DNA from: DAIOFH01 sp036745875
Lineage (GTDB): Bacteria; Planctomycetota; SZUA-567
Assembly: GCA_036745875.1 (NCBI GenBank)
Contig: DAIOFH010000118.1
Span: 1-12,438 of the forward strand
Reading direction: 5' to 3'
DNA: 12,438 nucleotides
The notes beneath the pieces are model-generated. The model saw only the letters and a program-made list of their open reading frames with translations, was not told where the DNA came from and did no database searches. Positions 1 to 7,232 of the stretch are shown piece after piece. The translations under genes and the position numbers were made by a program. Each line of letters starts with the position of its first letter. Within the stretch, counting starts at the first letter, position 1.

Positions 1-50
1 GTAGATTGAAGAGATTGAATCTTCGGGAAATAATGTTCTCCGACAGGCTC

Positions 51-1553
51 CTAGGGAATGGGAATAACCTTGTTCGCACGGCGCTGAACTATCTTGGTCA
101 CTCCATCCTTGATCTGGCTTATCTTTTCCACGCCTTTTGTTCTGAGGTCGACGCCATAGACGACGCGCGCCAGGCCATTGACAAGTTCGTTCAGGCTGAG
201 GGACTGCTCTGACAGGTCGTTGGCCGCTGCTGCCGATTCTTCGGCTGTGGCCGCATTGGACTGCGTTACCTTGTCCATCTGGGCAACGGCAGTGTTGACC
301 TGGTCTACTCCGAGAGCCTGCTCGCGGGTCGCGGAGGATATCTCGTCGACGAGGCGGCCGACATTTCGGGATTCGGATTGAATCTGGTCAAAGCTCTCGG
401 AAAGATCCTTTACCTGTACGGAGCCGGTCTGCACCTTTTCGACTGAACCCTGGATAAGTTCCGAAGTCATCTTCGCCGCCTCGGAAGAACGGATTGCGAG
501 GCTTCTTACTTCGTCCGCAACAACAGCGAAGCCCTTGCCCGCATCGCCTGCTCGAGCCGCTTCCACGGCTGCGTTGAGGGCGAGGAGGTTTGTCTGGAAG
601 GCAATTTCTTCAATAGTCTTGATGATATCACTGATCTTCTCCGAGGACGTGTCGATCTCGCGCATCGCCCCGATGACGCCGCCGACCGTCTGCGATCCCT
701 TGGTAATCAGGTCGAGGGTATTGCTGGTCGTCTGCTTGGTCTGCTCGGCGTTGTCGGCATTCTGGCGCGTCATAGACGCCATCTGCTCGAGAGCGGAGGA
801 GGTTTCCTCCAGAGAGGACGCCTGTTCGGTCGCGCCGGAGGCAAGTTCGTCAGCCCCGCTAGCCAGCTGAGAAGCTATGCGGCTGACGTCTTCCGAGCGC
901 TCACGAAGGCTGTTGATGGAAGTGGTTAAAGTCCTGTTCAACCGACTGACAATCGCTACGGCGAGGATCACGCCAAGTGAAACGCCGACGATGGCGGAAA
1001 TGAGTGAAGTCCACCAGGCACGGTCATAGGAAGTCCGAGCGTCAACCATGGCTCCCTGGAGGTTGAATTCCTCGTTCTTGACGACGTTGGCGATAAGGCG
1101 CGATTCCTCGACGCGGGTTGGATTACATTCTTCCGTCAGGACACGGAAGGCCACGTCCTGGTTGCCTGCAACGGTGTTTGCGTAGATTCGGCCGACTATT
1201 TCCTGGTGTTTTGCCCATTCGTTTTGCAGGGAAGCCCACAGCGAGGACGATTGGGGTGAGACTTGGATACGGTCGAGCGCGGAATTGATGACACCGACGC
1301 TTTGATCAATGCTGGCTTTTTCTTCGGTGGCCATTTCCGCAGTCGGGGCAAGGACCATTTCGCGGACGTTGATCAGTACGTCCTGCATTTCCGACTTAAG
1401 GTCTTTCAGGTCGGATACGTTGTTGGTGTAATGGATAGCGTTTTCGATACTGTGGTTGATCCTGGTCATGGCGAAAATACCCACTCCGCCAATGAATACA
1501 GCTAGAAAAATTAATAATGCCACGATGGCATAAATTTTACTTTTGAACGACAT
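51..1553 (-). CDS. Methyl-accepting chemotaxis protein (MCP1), short helical sensor
   Basis: Transmembrane chemoreceptor of 500 residues that would pass an extracellular signal to CheA/CheW at the inner membrane. Residues 7-29 form TM1, about 30-180 form a mostly helical periplasmic region of four-helix-bundle size, and 181-203 form TM2. A long cytoplasmic coiled coil follows, with the conserved hairpin tip FQTNLLALNAAVEAARAG at about 319-336 and GKGFAVVADEVRSL after it. Probable methylation regions are the SLEETSSALEQM segment and the AATAEESAAAAND segment. A normal HAMP domain is not visible between TM2 and the signalling region. The sensor has one cysteine (about residue 143). The tail after the coiled coil is basic and has no NWETF-like CheR pentapeptide. 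I chose the ATG at 1553 because GGGAG lies 7 bases upstream and TM1 begins at once. The frame stays open to 1685, but that adds 44 residues unlike an MCP N-terminus. The family is certain; the ligand is unknown. Confidence 0.95.
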   Translation of the reverse strand: MSFKSKIYAIVALLIFLAVFIGGVGIFAMTRINHSIENAIHYTNNVSDLKDLKSEMQDVLINVREMVLAPTAEMATEEKASIDQSVGVINSALDRIQVSPQSSSLWASLQNEWAKHQEIVGRIYANTVAGNQDVAFRVLTEECNPTRVEESRLIANVVKNEEFNLQGAMVDARTSYDRAWWTSLISAIVGVSLGVILAVAIVSRLNRTLTTSINSLRERSEDVSRIASQLASGADELASGATEQASSLEETSSALEQMASMTRQNADNAEQTKQTTSNTLDLITKGSQTVGGVIGAMREIDTSSEKISDIIKTIEEIAFQTNLLALNAAVEAARAGDAGKGFAVVADEVRSLAIRSSEAAKMTSELIQGSVEKVQTGSVQVKDLSESFDQIQSESRNVGRLVDEISSATREQALGVDQVNTAVAQMDKVTQSNAATAEESAAAANDLSEQSLSLNELVNGLARVVYGVDLRTKGVEKISQIKDGVTKIVQRRANKVIPIP

Positions 1554-1658
1554 GGTATTTCTCCCGTAATATGGTCTCGCAACAATCCCCGCGCAGGCGC
1601 GTACCGAATCGTTGCGGTAAACAGGACAATACAGATAAGGTAATCCGTAAATTCCCAG

Positions 1659-1682
1659 TTTTGCGTGCGCCGCAGCGCAAAA
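1659..1682. repeat. Inverted repeat upstream of MCP1
   Basis: Perfect 7-base arms TTTTGCG and CGCAAAA surround a 10-base GC-rich centre, about 105-130 bases upstream of the MCP1 start codon. It could be an operator or a stem in the 5' leader. No T-run follows on the minus strand, so it does not look like a terminator. Confidence 0.4.
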
Positions 1683-1756
1683 CAACTACGTCGTGGCGTC
1701 GCGAGACAGCTTCTGACTTACTGTTTTGTGTCGATTGGCTAAACGGGTCATTTCGG

Positions 1757-1778
1757 AAAAATAAACCATTCCGTTTAT
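1757..1778 (-). terminator. Possible intrinsic terminator of nfo
   Basis: Read on the minus strand, ATAAAC-GGAATG-GTTTAT forms a 6-bp stem directly followed by a run of T (1761 down to 1757). It lies about 70 bases past the nfo stop codon and before MCP1, where a terminator would be expected. The stem is short and AT-rich, so it may be weak. Confidence 0.4.
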
Positions 1779-1847
1779 CAATTCAATAAGACGTTGCATC
1801 ACAGCAAGTTGACAGGAGAAGATTTTATTCTTAAAGGTTGAACACCC

Positions 1848-2678
1848 TCAATTTTTATAGTGCTTTTTCAGCAGCGCAATTTCCTTGGCATATCCTTCAT
1901 TGTCGTTCGGCGTTTCCAGGTAGAACGGCAGCTCGCGCAGGGCGGGATGATTTATGATGCGAGTGAAGGCGTCAATGCCGATCTTGCCTTCGCCAATCTT
2001 CGCGTGCCTGTCCTTGCCTTCCCCCAAACCGAACATGCTGTCGTTCAGGTGAATGGCCTTGAGCCGTTCAAGCCCAACGACCTTGTCGAAGTGCTTGAGG
2101 ACCGTCTCAAGATCATTGACGATGTCATACCCTGCGGCAAACACATGACAGGTATCGAGGCAAACGCCGAGGCGGCGCTTGTTCAGGGAAGCATCGATAA
2201 CCGACTTGATCTGTTCGAATGTGCCGCCGATTTCATTGCCGTGGCCTGACATCGTTTCAATAAGAAATGTGGTGTGCTGGTTTTTTTCCAAAACGGAGTC
2301 GAACATCGCGGCGGCTGTTTTCTCGGGCTGCGCCGCTTTCGCGGTGTTTGTGCCCGGATGGATGTTGTACATATTGCCCGGCGTGTATTCGAGCCGTGCC
2401 AAATCGTCGGCTATGGTGTCATGGACAAATGTCTTGAGTTTGTCATCCACCGTCGCCGGGTTCAAAACATAGGAAGCGTGCGCGAGGACCGGACTGAGGC
2501 CGTTTTCTTTGGCAAAGGCGTTAAAAGCCGCAATGTCCGCAGGATCCAGCGCTTTCGCCCTTCCGCCACGTGAGTTGCGCAGGAAGAACTGGAATGTGTT
2601 TGCGCCAATGCGAACAGCTTCCTTGCCCATTGCCAGGTAGCCTTTTGACGAAGACAGGTGACTGCCGATTTTGAACAT
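1848..2678 (-). CDS. nfo: Endonuclease IV (deoxyribonuclease IV, AP endonuclease)
   Basis: Metal-dependent AP endonuclease of base-excision repair. It cuts 5' of abasic sites and removes blocking groups from 3' ends. At 276 residues it is full length for the AP endonuclease 2 TIM-barrel family. The nine metal ligands expected from the E. coli enzyme all appear: H67 (AHASY), H107 (NIHPG), E141 (LIETMSG), D175 and H178 (CLDTCH), H210 (AIHLNDS), D223 and H225 (KDRHAKIGEG), and E255 (LETPND). The ATG at 2678 has AGGAG 7 bases upstream. It is transcribed divergently from ku-ligD across 211 bases, which puts abasic-site and end-cleaning activity beside an end-joining pair. The family and active site are clear. 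Co-regulation with ku is inferred from position only. Confidence 0.97.
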   Translation of the reverse strand: MFKIGSHLSSSKGYLAMGKEAVRIGANTFQFFLRNSRGGRAKALDPADIAAFNAFAKENGLSPVLAHASYVLNPATVDDKLKTFVHDTIADDLARLEYTPGNMYNIHPGTNTAKAAQPEKTAAAMFDSVLEKNQHTTFLIETMSGHGNEIGGTFEQIKSVIDASLNKRRLGVCLDTCHVFAAGYDIVNDLETVLKHFDKVVGLERLKAIHLNDSMFGLGEGKDRHAKIGEGKIGIDAFTRIINHPALRELPFYLETPNDNEGYAKEIALLKKHYKN

Positions 2679-2742
2679 GGTTTAACTCCTCGCTTTTTCC
2701 CTCTTGATTTACAACCCTATTTCATCTTCTGTTCCGAAATAT

Positions 2743-2772
2743 CCTATATCCTTATGCACAAGCGCATGTAAA
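2743..2772 (-). promoter_or_regulatory. Candidate nfo promoter
   Basis: On the minus strand TTTACA (2772-2767, five of six matches to TTGACA) is separated by 18 bases from TATAGG (2748-2743, four of six matches to TATAAT). This would start the nfo message about 60 bases before its ATG. The score is modest and was judged by eye. Confidence 0.35.
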
Positions 2773-2774
2773 AA

Positions 2775-2794
2775 CGGGAACATATCATTTCCCG
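2775..2794. promoter_or_regulatory. Operator-like inverted repeat between nfo and ku
   Basis: Perfect 6-base arms CGGGAA and TTCCCG flank an 8-base AT-rich spacer. That is the geometry of a dimeric regulator site. It sits immediately upstream of the candidate nfo -35 box and about 95 bases before the ku start. It is not the classic proteobacterial SOS box (CTGT-N8-ACAG) nor the Gram-positive LexA box, so any regulator is unidentified. Confidence 0.45.
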
Positions 2795-2889
2795 CATACG
2801 TTGCGAAATACTGTACTCCCGCATGCCCGCCAGGCGACAGTCACAATGAACTACAGGTAAGCGTCCTTGGATGGAAAGGAAGAAGCACA

Positions 2890-3711
2890 ATGGCTATTTC
2901 GCAAAAAGCCGCGATTTCTTTCGCGCTGGTCTATATTCCGGTGAATCTTTACACCGCGACTCAGGACAATGATATCCGCTTCAATCAATTGGCGAAAGAG
3001 ACCAAGGGTCGGGTCAGGTATAAAAAGGTCGACGAAAGCACGGGGAAAGAATTATCGAATGAGGATATCGTCAAAGGCTTCGAGTACGACAAAGGCAAAT
3101 ATGTGGTCGTGACTGACGAGGATTTTGAAAAGATCAAAACGGAAAAAGACCGGAACATCAAAATCGCGCAGTTTTCCGAAATGCGCGAAATATGTCCGAT
3201 CTATTATGAAAAAGCCTATTATGTCACGCCGCAAAAAGGTGGCGAAAAAGCATTTGAACTGTTGCGGCAGGCCATGCTCGCCAGAAATAAAATTGCCGTT
3301 GGAATGTCGGTGCTGGGAACAAAGGAGGTAATCGTAAGCCTTATCCCTGCCGACGACGGCATACTTTTGCAAACGCTCTACTATGAGAACGAGGTAAAGG
3401 AAGTTCCCCGCGAGGTCCACGATGTAAAGCTGGACAAGTCCGAAATGACCATGGCGGACAAAATCATTGAAACAATGGAAAAACCTTTTAAGCCCGAGGA
3501 ATTCCAAAATGACTACCAGGACCGTTTGCGCGCATTGATAGAAGACAAGATCGAAGGCAAGGAAATCTCCATACCAAAATCCGAAGGCGGAGCCAAGGTC
3601 ATCAATCTGATGGATGCGCTGAAGGCAAGCATGGACGAGCTGAGCGTCGACGATAAAAAACCGGTCAAGGCACGAAAAACACCGCCGAAACCACGAAGAA
3701 AGACAGGATAG
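2890..3711 (+). CDS. ku: Ku protein, bacterial non-homologous end joining
   Basis: Homodimeric DNA-end binding protein that encircles double-strand break ends and recruits LigD. The 273-residue product has the usual bacterial Ku length. It starts with AISFALVYIPVNLYTA, the counterpart of the family's AISFGLVNIPVKLY signature, and continues with RVRYKKVD, then GFEYDKGKYVVVTDEDFEKI, then the beta-barrel core around ARNKIAVGMSVLGTKE. The C-terminus after about residue 250 is a basic, proline-rich tail (KKPVKARKTPPKPRRK), as often seen in bacterial Ku, where it helps bind DNA. I chose the ATG at 2890: AAGGA lies 9 bases upstream and the Ku homology begins within a few residues. ligD starts one base after the stop codon, so the two are almost surely co-transcribed. 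The usual W-K-G near the N-terminus reads S-Q-K-A here, a mild divergence. Confidence 0.95.
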   Translation: MAISQKAAISFALVYIPVNLYTATQDNDIRFNQLAKETKGRVRYKKVDESTGKELSNEDIVKGFEYDKGKYVVVTDEDFEKIKTEKDRNIKIAQFSEMREICPIYYEKAYYVTPQKGGEKAFELLRQAMLARNKIAVGMSVLGTKEVIVSLIPADDGILLQTLYYENEVKEVPREVHDVKLDKSEMTMADKIIETMEKPFKPEEFQNDYQDRLRALIEDKIEGKEISIPKSEGGAKVINLMDALKASMDELSVDDKKPVKARKTPPKPRRKTG

Positions 3712-3712
3712 C

Positions 3713-4693
3713 GTGGACCTTTACGATTCGCAGGCGGCAAAGCCCATGCTTATTTCCGAAAATGACGAGCCGTTCGATTCGCCGGATTGGCTGTTTGAGG
3801 TGAAACTGGATGGCGAACGCGCGCTGGCCTATCTTGACAAAACGGGAACTGTCCTCGTCAACAGGCGGGAGCGAAGAATTTTCCCGCAATTTCCCGAGTT
3901 GGCAGAACTTGGTCCACATGTCGGTAGACGATGCATTCTTGATGGCGAACTGATCATCGGTTCCGGCCGCAAGCCGGATTTCGAACTGATCAAGGAGCGG
4001 TCATTAAGCAAAAGCCCTTATAGGATAAAGCGTTTGTCACAAGAAAAACCGGCAACATTTGTCGCACTCGACATCCTCTACCTGGATGGCAACCAGCTTA
4101 CCGGGCGTCCCCTCGAAGAGCGAAAAAAACTATTGGCTGAAATTCTGGAGGAAAACGACTTCCTGGTGAAGTCGCGAACGTTTCCCCAATACGGCAAACG
4201 GCTTTTCGAGCAGGTAGTGGAACGCGGCCTTGAAGGAATTATCGCGAAGAAATTGGACAGCGTTTACCTGATGGGCAAGCGAACCAGGGACTGGGTGAAA
4301 ATCAAGCATTGGCTCCAGGACAATTTCATCGTTTGCGGGTATTTTTCAAGCGACACTACTGCGGTTGCCAGCCTGGTCCTCGGGCAATATACGGAAAAGG
4401 AAATGCTGCGCTATTCCGGCAGGGTCATGATCGGTCTCAGGCGGGATGAATTCGAGCAGATTCAAAAACTTTCCAAAAGCAAGCGCCATCCCTTTGCTGT
4501 AGAACCTGATATAGGAGTAAAGTCGGCGATAACCTGGGTCAGACCGCTTCTGGTCTGTTCTGTTGGTTTCATGTGTCGTTTTCGCGACAATATGCTCAGA
4601 CAGCCTTTTTTCAAAAACCTGCACCATGATATCGATCCGCAATCCGTCATAGAACCGGAATCCGACCCGACGACATCGTGCGTGAGTGGATGA
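3713..4693 (+). CDS. ligD: ATP-dependent DNA ligase, LigD ligase-domain type (stand-alone)
   Basis: NHEJ DNA ligase of 326 residues that would seal breaks held by Ku. Nucleotidyltransferase motifs are in order: motif I EVKLDGER with the AMP-accepting K31, motif III LDGELI at about 76-81, motif IIIa VALDILYLDG at 117-126, motif IV LEGIIAKK at 173-180 and motif V WVKIK at 194-198. A C-terminal OB-fold follows and ends near LRQPFF, matching the family's LR-P-F element. Only the ligase domain is present. The phosphoesterase and polymerase domains of full-length LigD are missing. Part of the OB-fold is degenerate: the family's LVxEVxF stretch reads LLVCSVGF. The start is GTG at 3713, one base after the ku stop, with AGGA inside the ku 3' end, which suggests translational coupling. 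A clear LigD-type ligase; sealing activity is inferred from the intact motif set. Confidence 0.92.
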   Translation: MDLYDSQAAKPMLISENDEPFDSPDWLFEVKLDGERALAYLDKTGTVLVNRRERRIFPQFPELAELGPHVGRRCILDGELIIGSGRKPDFELIKERSLSKSPYRIKRLSQEKPATFVALDILYLDGNQLTGRPLEERKKLLAEILEENDFLVKSRTFPQYGKRLFEQVVERGLEGIIAKKLDSVYLMGKRTRDWVKIKHWLQDNFIVCGYFSSDTTAVASLVLGQYTEKEMLRYSGRVMIGLRRDEFEQIQKLSKSKRHPFAVEPDIGVKSAITWVRPLLVCSVGFMCRFRDNMLRQPFFKNLHHDIDPQSVIEPESDPTTSCVSG

Positions 4694-4712
4694 GCGCCCC
4701 TCCACTTCGCCA

Positions 4713-4740
4713 TTGTATTTCTTGCCGTCAAGGCTATAAT
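4713..4740 (+). promoter_or_regulatory. Sigma-70-type promoter of the MBL-fold gene
   Basis: TTGTAT (4713-4718) and a perfect TATAAT (4735-4740) are 16 bases apart. Transcription should start near 4747. That leaves only about 8 bases before the ATG at 4755 but about 37 before the ATG at 4785, which has an SD, so it helps to decide the start. It also suggests that this gene is not solely dependent on the ku-ligD message. Confidence 0.55.
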
Positions 4741-4773
4741 ATCTTAATTACTCTATGATACACGTGCTACGGC

Positions 4774-4778
4774 AAGGA
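4774..4778 (+). promoter_or_regulatory. Ribosome binding site that decides the MBL gene start
   Basis: AAGGA lies 6 bases before the ATG at 4785. The earlier in-frame ATG at 4755 has no SD-like sequence. Confidence 0.6.
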
Positions 4779-4784
4779 ATAGGA

Positions 4785-5666
4785 ATGCAGGGAACTGAAA
4801 TCAAACAATGCGGCGGCTCCCCGGGCGGGGAGTGTTTTTTATTGTCGTCAAAACGCAGCGCAATCCTGATCGACTCGGGTTTTTCCTTCAGCGCACCAAA
4901 AGCTGCGGACAATATAGAAAAAGAACTCAACGGTAAAAGGCTGGATTACATCCTCCTCACCCACTCGCACTACGACCATGCGGGCGGGAGCGGTTTGTTG
5001 CGCGAACGCTTTCCAGGCGCGAAAGTGGTAGCTCACGCCCATGCGGCAAAGATATTCTCCAAGGAAAGCGCCAAAGGGCTAATGCGCCTTCTAAACGCCA
5101 ACGCCGCCGAAAAGATGGCGATGCCAGTTGACAATCACTCGATCGACGTCCTGCATGTGGATACCGTGGTCGAACACAATGACCGGGTTAAAACCGCTGA
5201 CCTGTCGATACGCGCCTACGAGACTCCCGGCCATACGCAATGTTCGACTAGCTACTACATCGAGGAACTCGACCTCCTGTGCACAAGCGAATCGTCCGGA
5301 GTCGCTCCTAACTATCCGGAAGTCATGCCCGCGTTCATGAGCAGCTATCAGGCTACGTTGAAATCCATTGAATTCCAGGAAAAACTCAAGGCCAGGCGTC
5401 TTCACATCCCGCACCGGGGAATCCTGTCCGGCGCCGACGCGGAAGCATATTTCGCCCGAAGCCGCGAAGCGGCGGAAGAACACGCCGAATTCGTCCTGGA
5501 AGCCCACCGCGGGGGATGCAGCGCGGAAGAAATTGTCAATAGGTACTGTGAAAAATACTACACGGACATTGTCGCAATGATACAGCCTAAAGAGGCATTT
5601 GTCATCAATGCCCAGGCGATGATCCCGCGCCTGCTGCAGGAAATGGAGGCGGTAGGGCGTATTTAA
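4785..5666 (+). CDS. Metallo-beta-lactamase-fold hydrolase
   Basis: Soluble MBL-fold hydrolase of 293 residues from the chosen start; the substrate is unknown. Visible are the first strands (AILIDSGF), the metal motif THSHYDH (H60, H62, D64, H65), a third-strand histidine in ETPGH (H150) and a last histidine in HIPHRG (H210). The position of the metal-bridging aspartate, usually TGD, reads TSES, so E169 would have to replace it. The last 75 residues are helical and end in LLQEMEAVGRI, a pattern of MBL proteins with an added C-terminal helical cap. No signal peptide is seen, so it is probably cytoplasmic. I chose the ATG at 4785 for its AAGGA and its distance from the promoter. An ATG at 4755 would add ten residues. 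Fold certain; activity (thioesterase, lactonase, phosphodiesterase or other) not assignable. Confidence 0.88.
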   Translation: MQGTEIKQCGGSPGGECFLLSSKRSAILIDSGFSFSAPKAADNIEKELNGKRLDYILLTHSHYDHAGGSGLLRERFPGAKVVAHAHAAKIFSKESAKGLMRLLNANAAEKMAMPVDNHSIDVLHVDTVVEHNDRVKTADLSIRAYETPGHTQCSTSYYIEELDLLCTSESSGVAPNYPEVMPAFMSSYQATLKSIEFQEKLKARRLHIPHRGILSGADAEAYFARSREAAEEHAEFVLEAHRGGCSAEEIVNRYCEKYYTDIVAMIQPKEAFVINAQAMIPRLLQEMEAVGRI

Positions 5667-5732
5667 AATAATTATACATATCCAGGGGTGGCGGACAACT
5701 TGCCGTATTTGCAGCCGGCGAAAGGATAGGTC

Positions 5733-7220
5733 ATGCTTGACAAAAACCATCAACTGCTTATTGCCAAGAACGATTCCACGTCAATCCACATCCTTCCCAA
5801 GATGCTCAACCGTCACGGTCTGGTCACCGGCGCGACCGGTACGGGCAAAACCGTATCACTACAGGTCATCGCAGAATCGCTGAGCTCTCTTGGCGTTCCC
5901 TGCCTCATTACCGACATCAAGGGGGATGTCTCCGGTATATCCAAGTCCGGCGGAGGGAAAAAACCCGAGGAACGGGTGGAAAGCATGAACCTGGCGGCCG
6001 AAGGTTTCCAACTTCAAGGCTGCCCGGTTTGCTTCTGGGACGTTTTCGGCAAGGACGGCCATCCCCTGCGCACAACGATCTCGGACATGGGTCCGCTCCT
6101 CATCAGCCGGACTCTTGACCTTAACGACACTCAGTCAGGCGTTTTGCAGTTGCTGTTCCGCATAGCGGACGACAACGGCCTGTTGCTCCTTGACCTCAAG
6201 GACCTACGGATGCTGACGGAGTTTGTCTCCAACAACAGGGCAGACTTCACAGCCAGCTACGGCAACCTCGCGACATCCACACTTGGTGCGATTCAACGTG
6301 GTTTGCTGGGATTGGAGGAACAAGGCGGAAACATCTTTTTCGGCGAGCCGGCGCTGGACATCTTTGACCTGTTGCGCCGAACGGAAGGAAAAGGAATAGT
6401 CAATATCCTCGCGGCGGACAAGCTGGTGCAAGCGCCCCGCATTTACGCGTCGATGCTGCTGTGGATGTTGTCGGACCTTTATGAAAAACTTCCGGAAACG
6501 GGCGATCTGGACATGCCGAAGCTTGTCCTGTTTTTCGACGAAGCCCATCTTGTCTTCTCAAATGCCCCCAAGGCCCTTCTGGAGAAGATCGAGCAGGTTG
6601 TCAGGCTGATCCGCTCGAAAGCCGTGGGTGTCTTTTTCATTACGCAAAACCCCGCGGATATTCCGGAGACGGTCCTGGCCCAACTCGGCAACCGCATCCA
6701 GCATGCCCTCAGGGCTTATACGCCAAAGGAACAGAAAGCCGTAAAGGCTGCGGCGTCCGCTTTCAGGCCCAACCCGGCGTTCAAGACTGAGGACGCCATC
6801 ACCGAGCTTGGCGTCGGCGAAGCGCTGGTTTCCTGCCTTGACGAAAAAGGCATTCCGATGACGGTGGAACGGGCGCTGATGCTGCCGCCGCAAAGCCAGA
6901 TCGGACCTATCACTCCCGACGAACGGCAGGACCTCATCAAGAAATCGCAGCTTTACGGTCAGTATGAAAGGGTAGTCGACCGCGAATCGGCCTATGAAAT
7001 ACTGACGAAACGCGTACAAGACACTCAAGCCGCAGAGGCAGCGGCCAAGGTGGAAAAGGAACATGCTAAAAATAAAAAGGACGACGAAGGGATTTTTGGC
7101 AAAATAGCCGCTGACTTTGCCAAAAAGACCCAGCAGAGCGTCTCTCGCAACATTGCCAACCAGGTCGGGCGATCCCTTGTCCGCGGTATCCTCGGAAGCC
7201 TGTTCGGTGGAAAGAAATGA
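5733..7220 (+). CDS. yjgR: YjgR / DUF853 family HerA-like ATPase
   Basis: P-loop ATPase of 495 residues in the HerA/FtsK superfamily, matching E. coli YjgR in order and length. Near the N-terminus RHGLVTGATGTGKT carries Walker A (GATGTGKT, 33-40), followed by the family hallmark TDIKGDVSGI (60-69). Walker B is LVLFFDEAH (264-272, D269 E270), the sensor strand is FFITQNPADIP with Q305, and an arginine-finger-like stretch GNRIQHALRAYTP lies at 319-331. Residues about 425-452 are alanine- and lysine-rich and look like a coiled coil. The end, GRSLVRGILGSLFGGKK, is the short glycine-rich tail common in this family. ATG 5733 has AAGGA nine bases earlier in the 66-bp gap after the MBL gene. The physiological role of YjgR is not settled; a DNA- or protein-translocating ATPase is inferred from the superfamily. 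No HerA partner nuclease (NurA) gene is nearby. Only 12 bases separate its stop from that of the convergent MCP2. Confidence 0.93.
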   Translation: MLDKNHQLLIAKNDSTSIHILPKMLNRHGLVTGATGTGKTVSLQVIAESLSSLGVPCLITDIKGDVSGISKSGGGKKPEERVESMNLAAEGFQLQGCPVCFWDVFGKDGHPLRTTISDMGPLLISRTLDLNDTQSGVLQLLFRIADDNGLLLLDLKDLRMLTEFVSNNRADFTASYGNLATSTLGAIQRGLLGLEEQGGNIFFGEPALDIFDLLRRTEGKGIVNILAADKLVQAPRIYASMLLWMLSDLYEKLPETGDLDMPKLVLFFDEAHLVFSNAPKALLEKIEQVVRLIRSKAVGVFFITQNPADIPETVLAQLGNRIQHALRAYTPKEQKAVKAAASAFRPNPAFKTEDAITELGVGEALVSCLDEKGIPMTVERALMLPPQSQIGPITPDERQDLIKKSQLYGQYERVVDRESAYEILTKRVQDTQAAEAAAKVEKEHAKNKKDDEGIFGKIAADFAKKTQQSVSRNIANQVGRSLVRGILGSLFGGKK

Positions 7221-7232
7221 TGCAAAAGATAA

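Larger units (their letters stand above)
1554..1847. other. Intergenic region between nfo and MCP1
   Basis: 294 bases with no credible gene. It holds the MCP1 ribosome binding site (GGGAG on the minus strand, 1561-1565), a possible nfo terminator (1757-1778) and an inverted repeat TTTTGCG-N10-CGCAAAA (1659-1682). I found no convincing sigma-70, sigma-28 or sigma-54 promoter for MCP1 by eye. Confidence 0.6.
2679..2889. promoter_or_regulatory. Divergent nfo / ku control region
   Basis: 211-bp region between two divergent repair genes. It contains the inverted repeat CGGGAA-N8-TTCCCG (2775-2794), a direct repeat CCCGCAT (2791-2797 and 2818-2824), and a candidate nfo promoter on the minus strand. 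The ku frame is open back to 2704, but that extension is cysteine- and proline-rich, unlike Ku, and lies over these elements, so I treat it as non-coding. Confidence 0.55.

Noticed and set aside
1554..1685. In-frame N-terminal extension of MCP1 by 44 codons
   Set aside because: No SD at 1685, sequence unlike MCP N-termini, and a good SD precedes the ATG at 1553.
2704..2889. In-frame N-terminal extension of Ku by 62 codons
   Set aside because: It is not Ku-like, overlies the dyad and candidate promoter, and an SD precedes the ATG at 2890.
4685..4706. Hairpin AGTGGA-N10-TCCACT at the ligD stop codon as a terminator
   Set aside because: The stem is short, the loop is 10 bases and no T-run follows. 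Leaky readthrough into the MBL gene remains possible.
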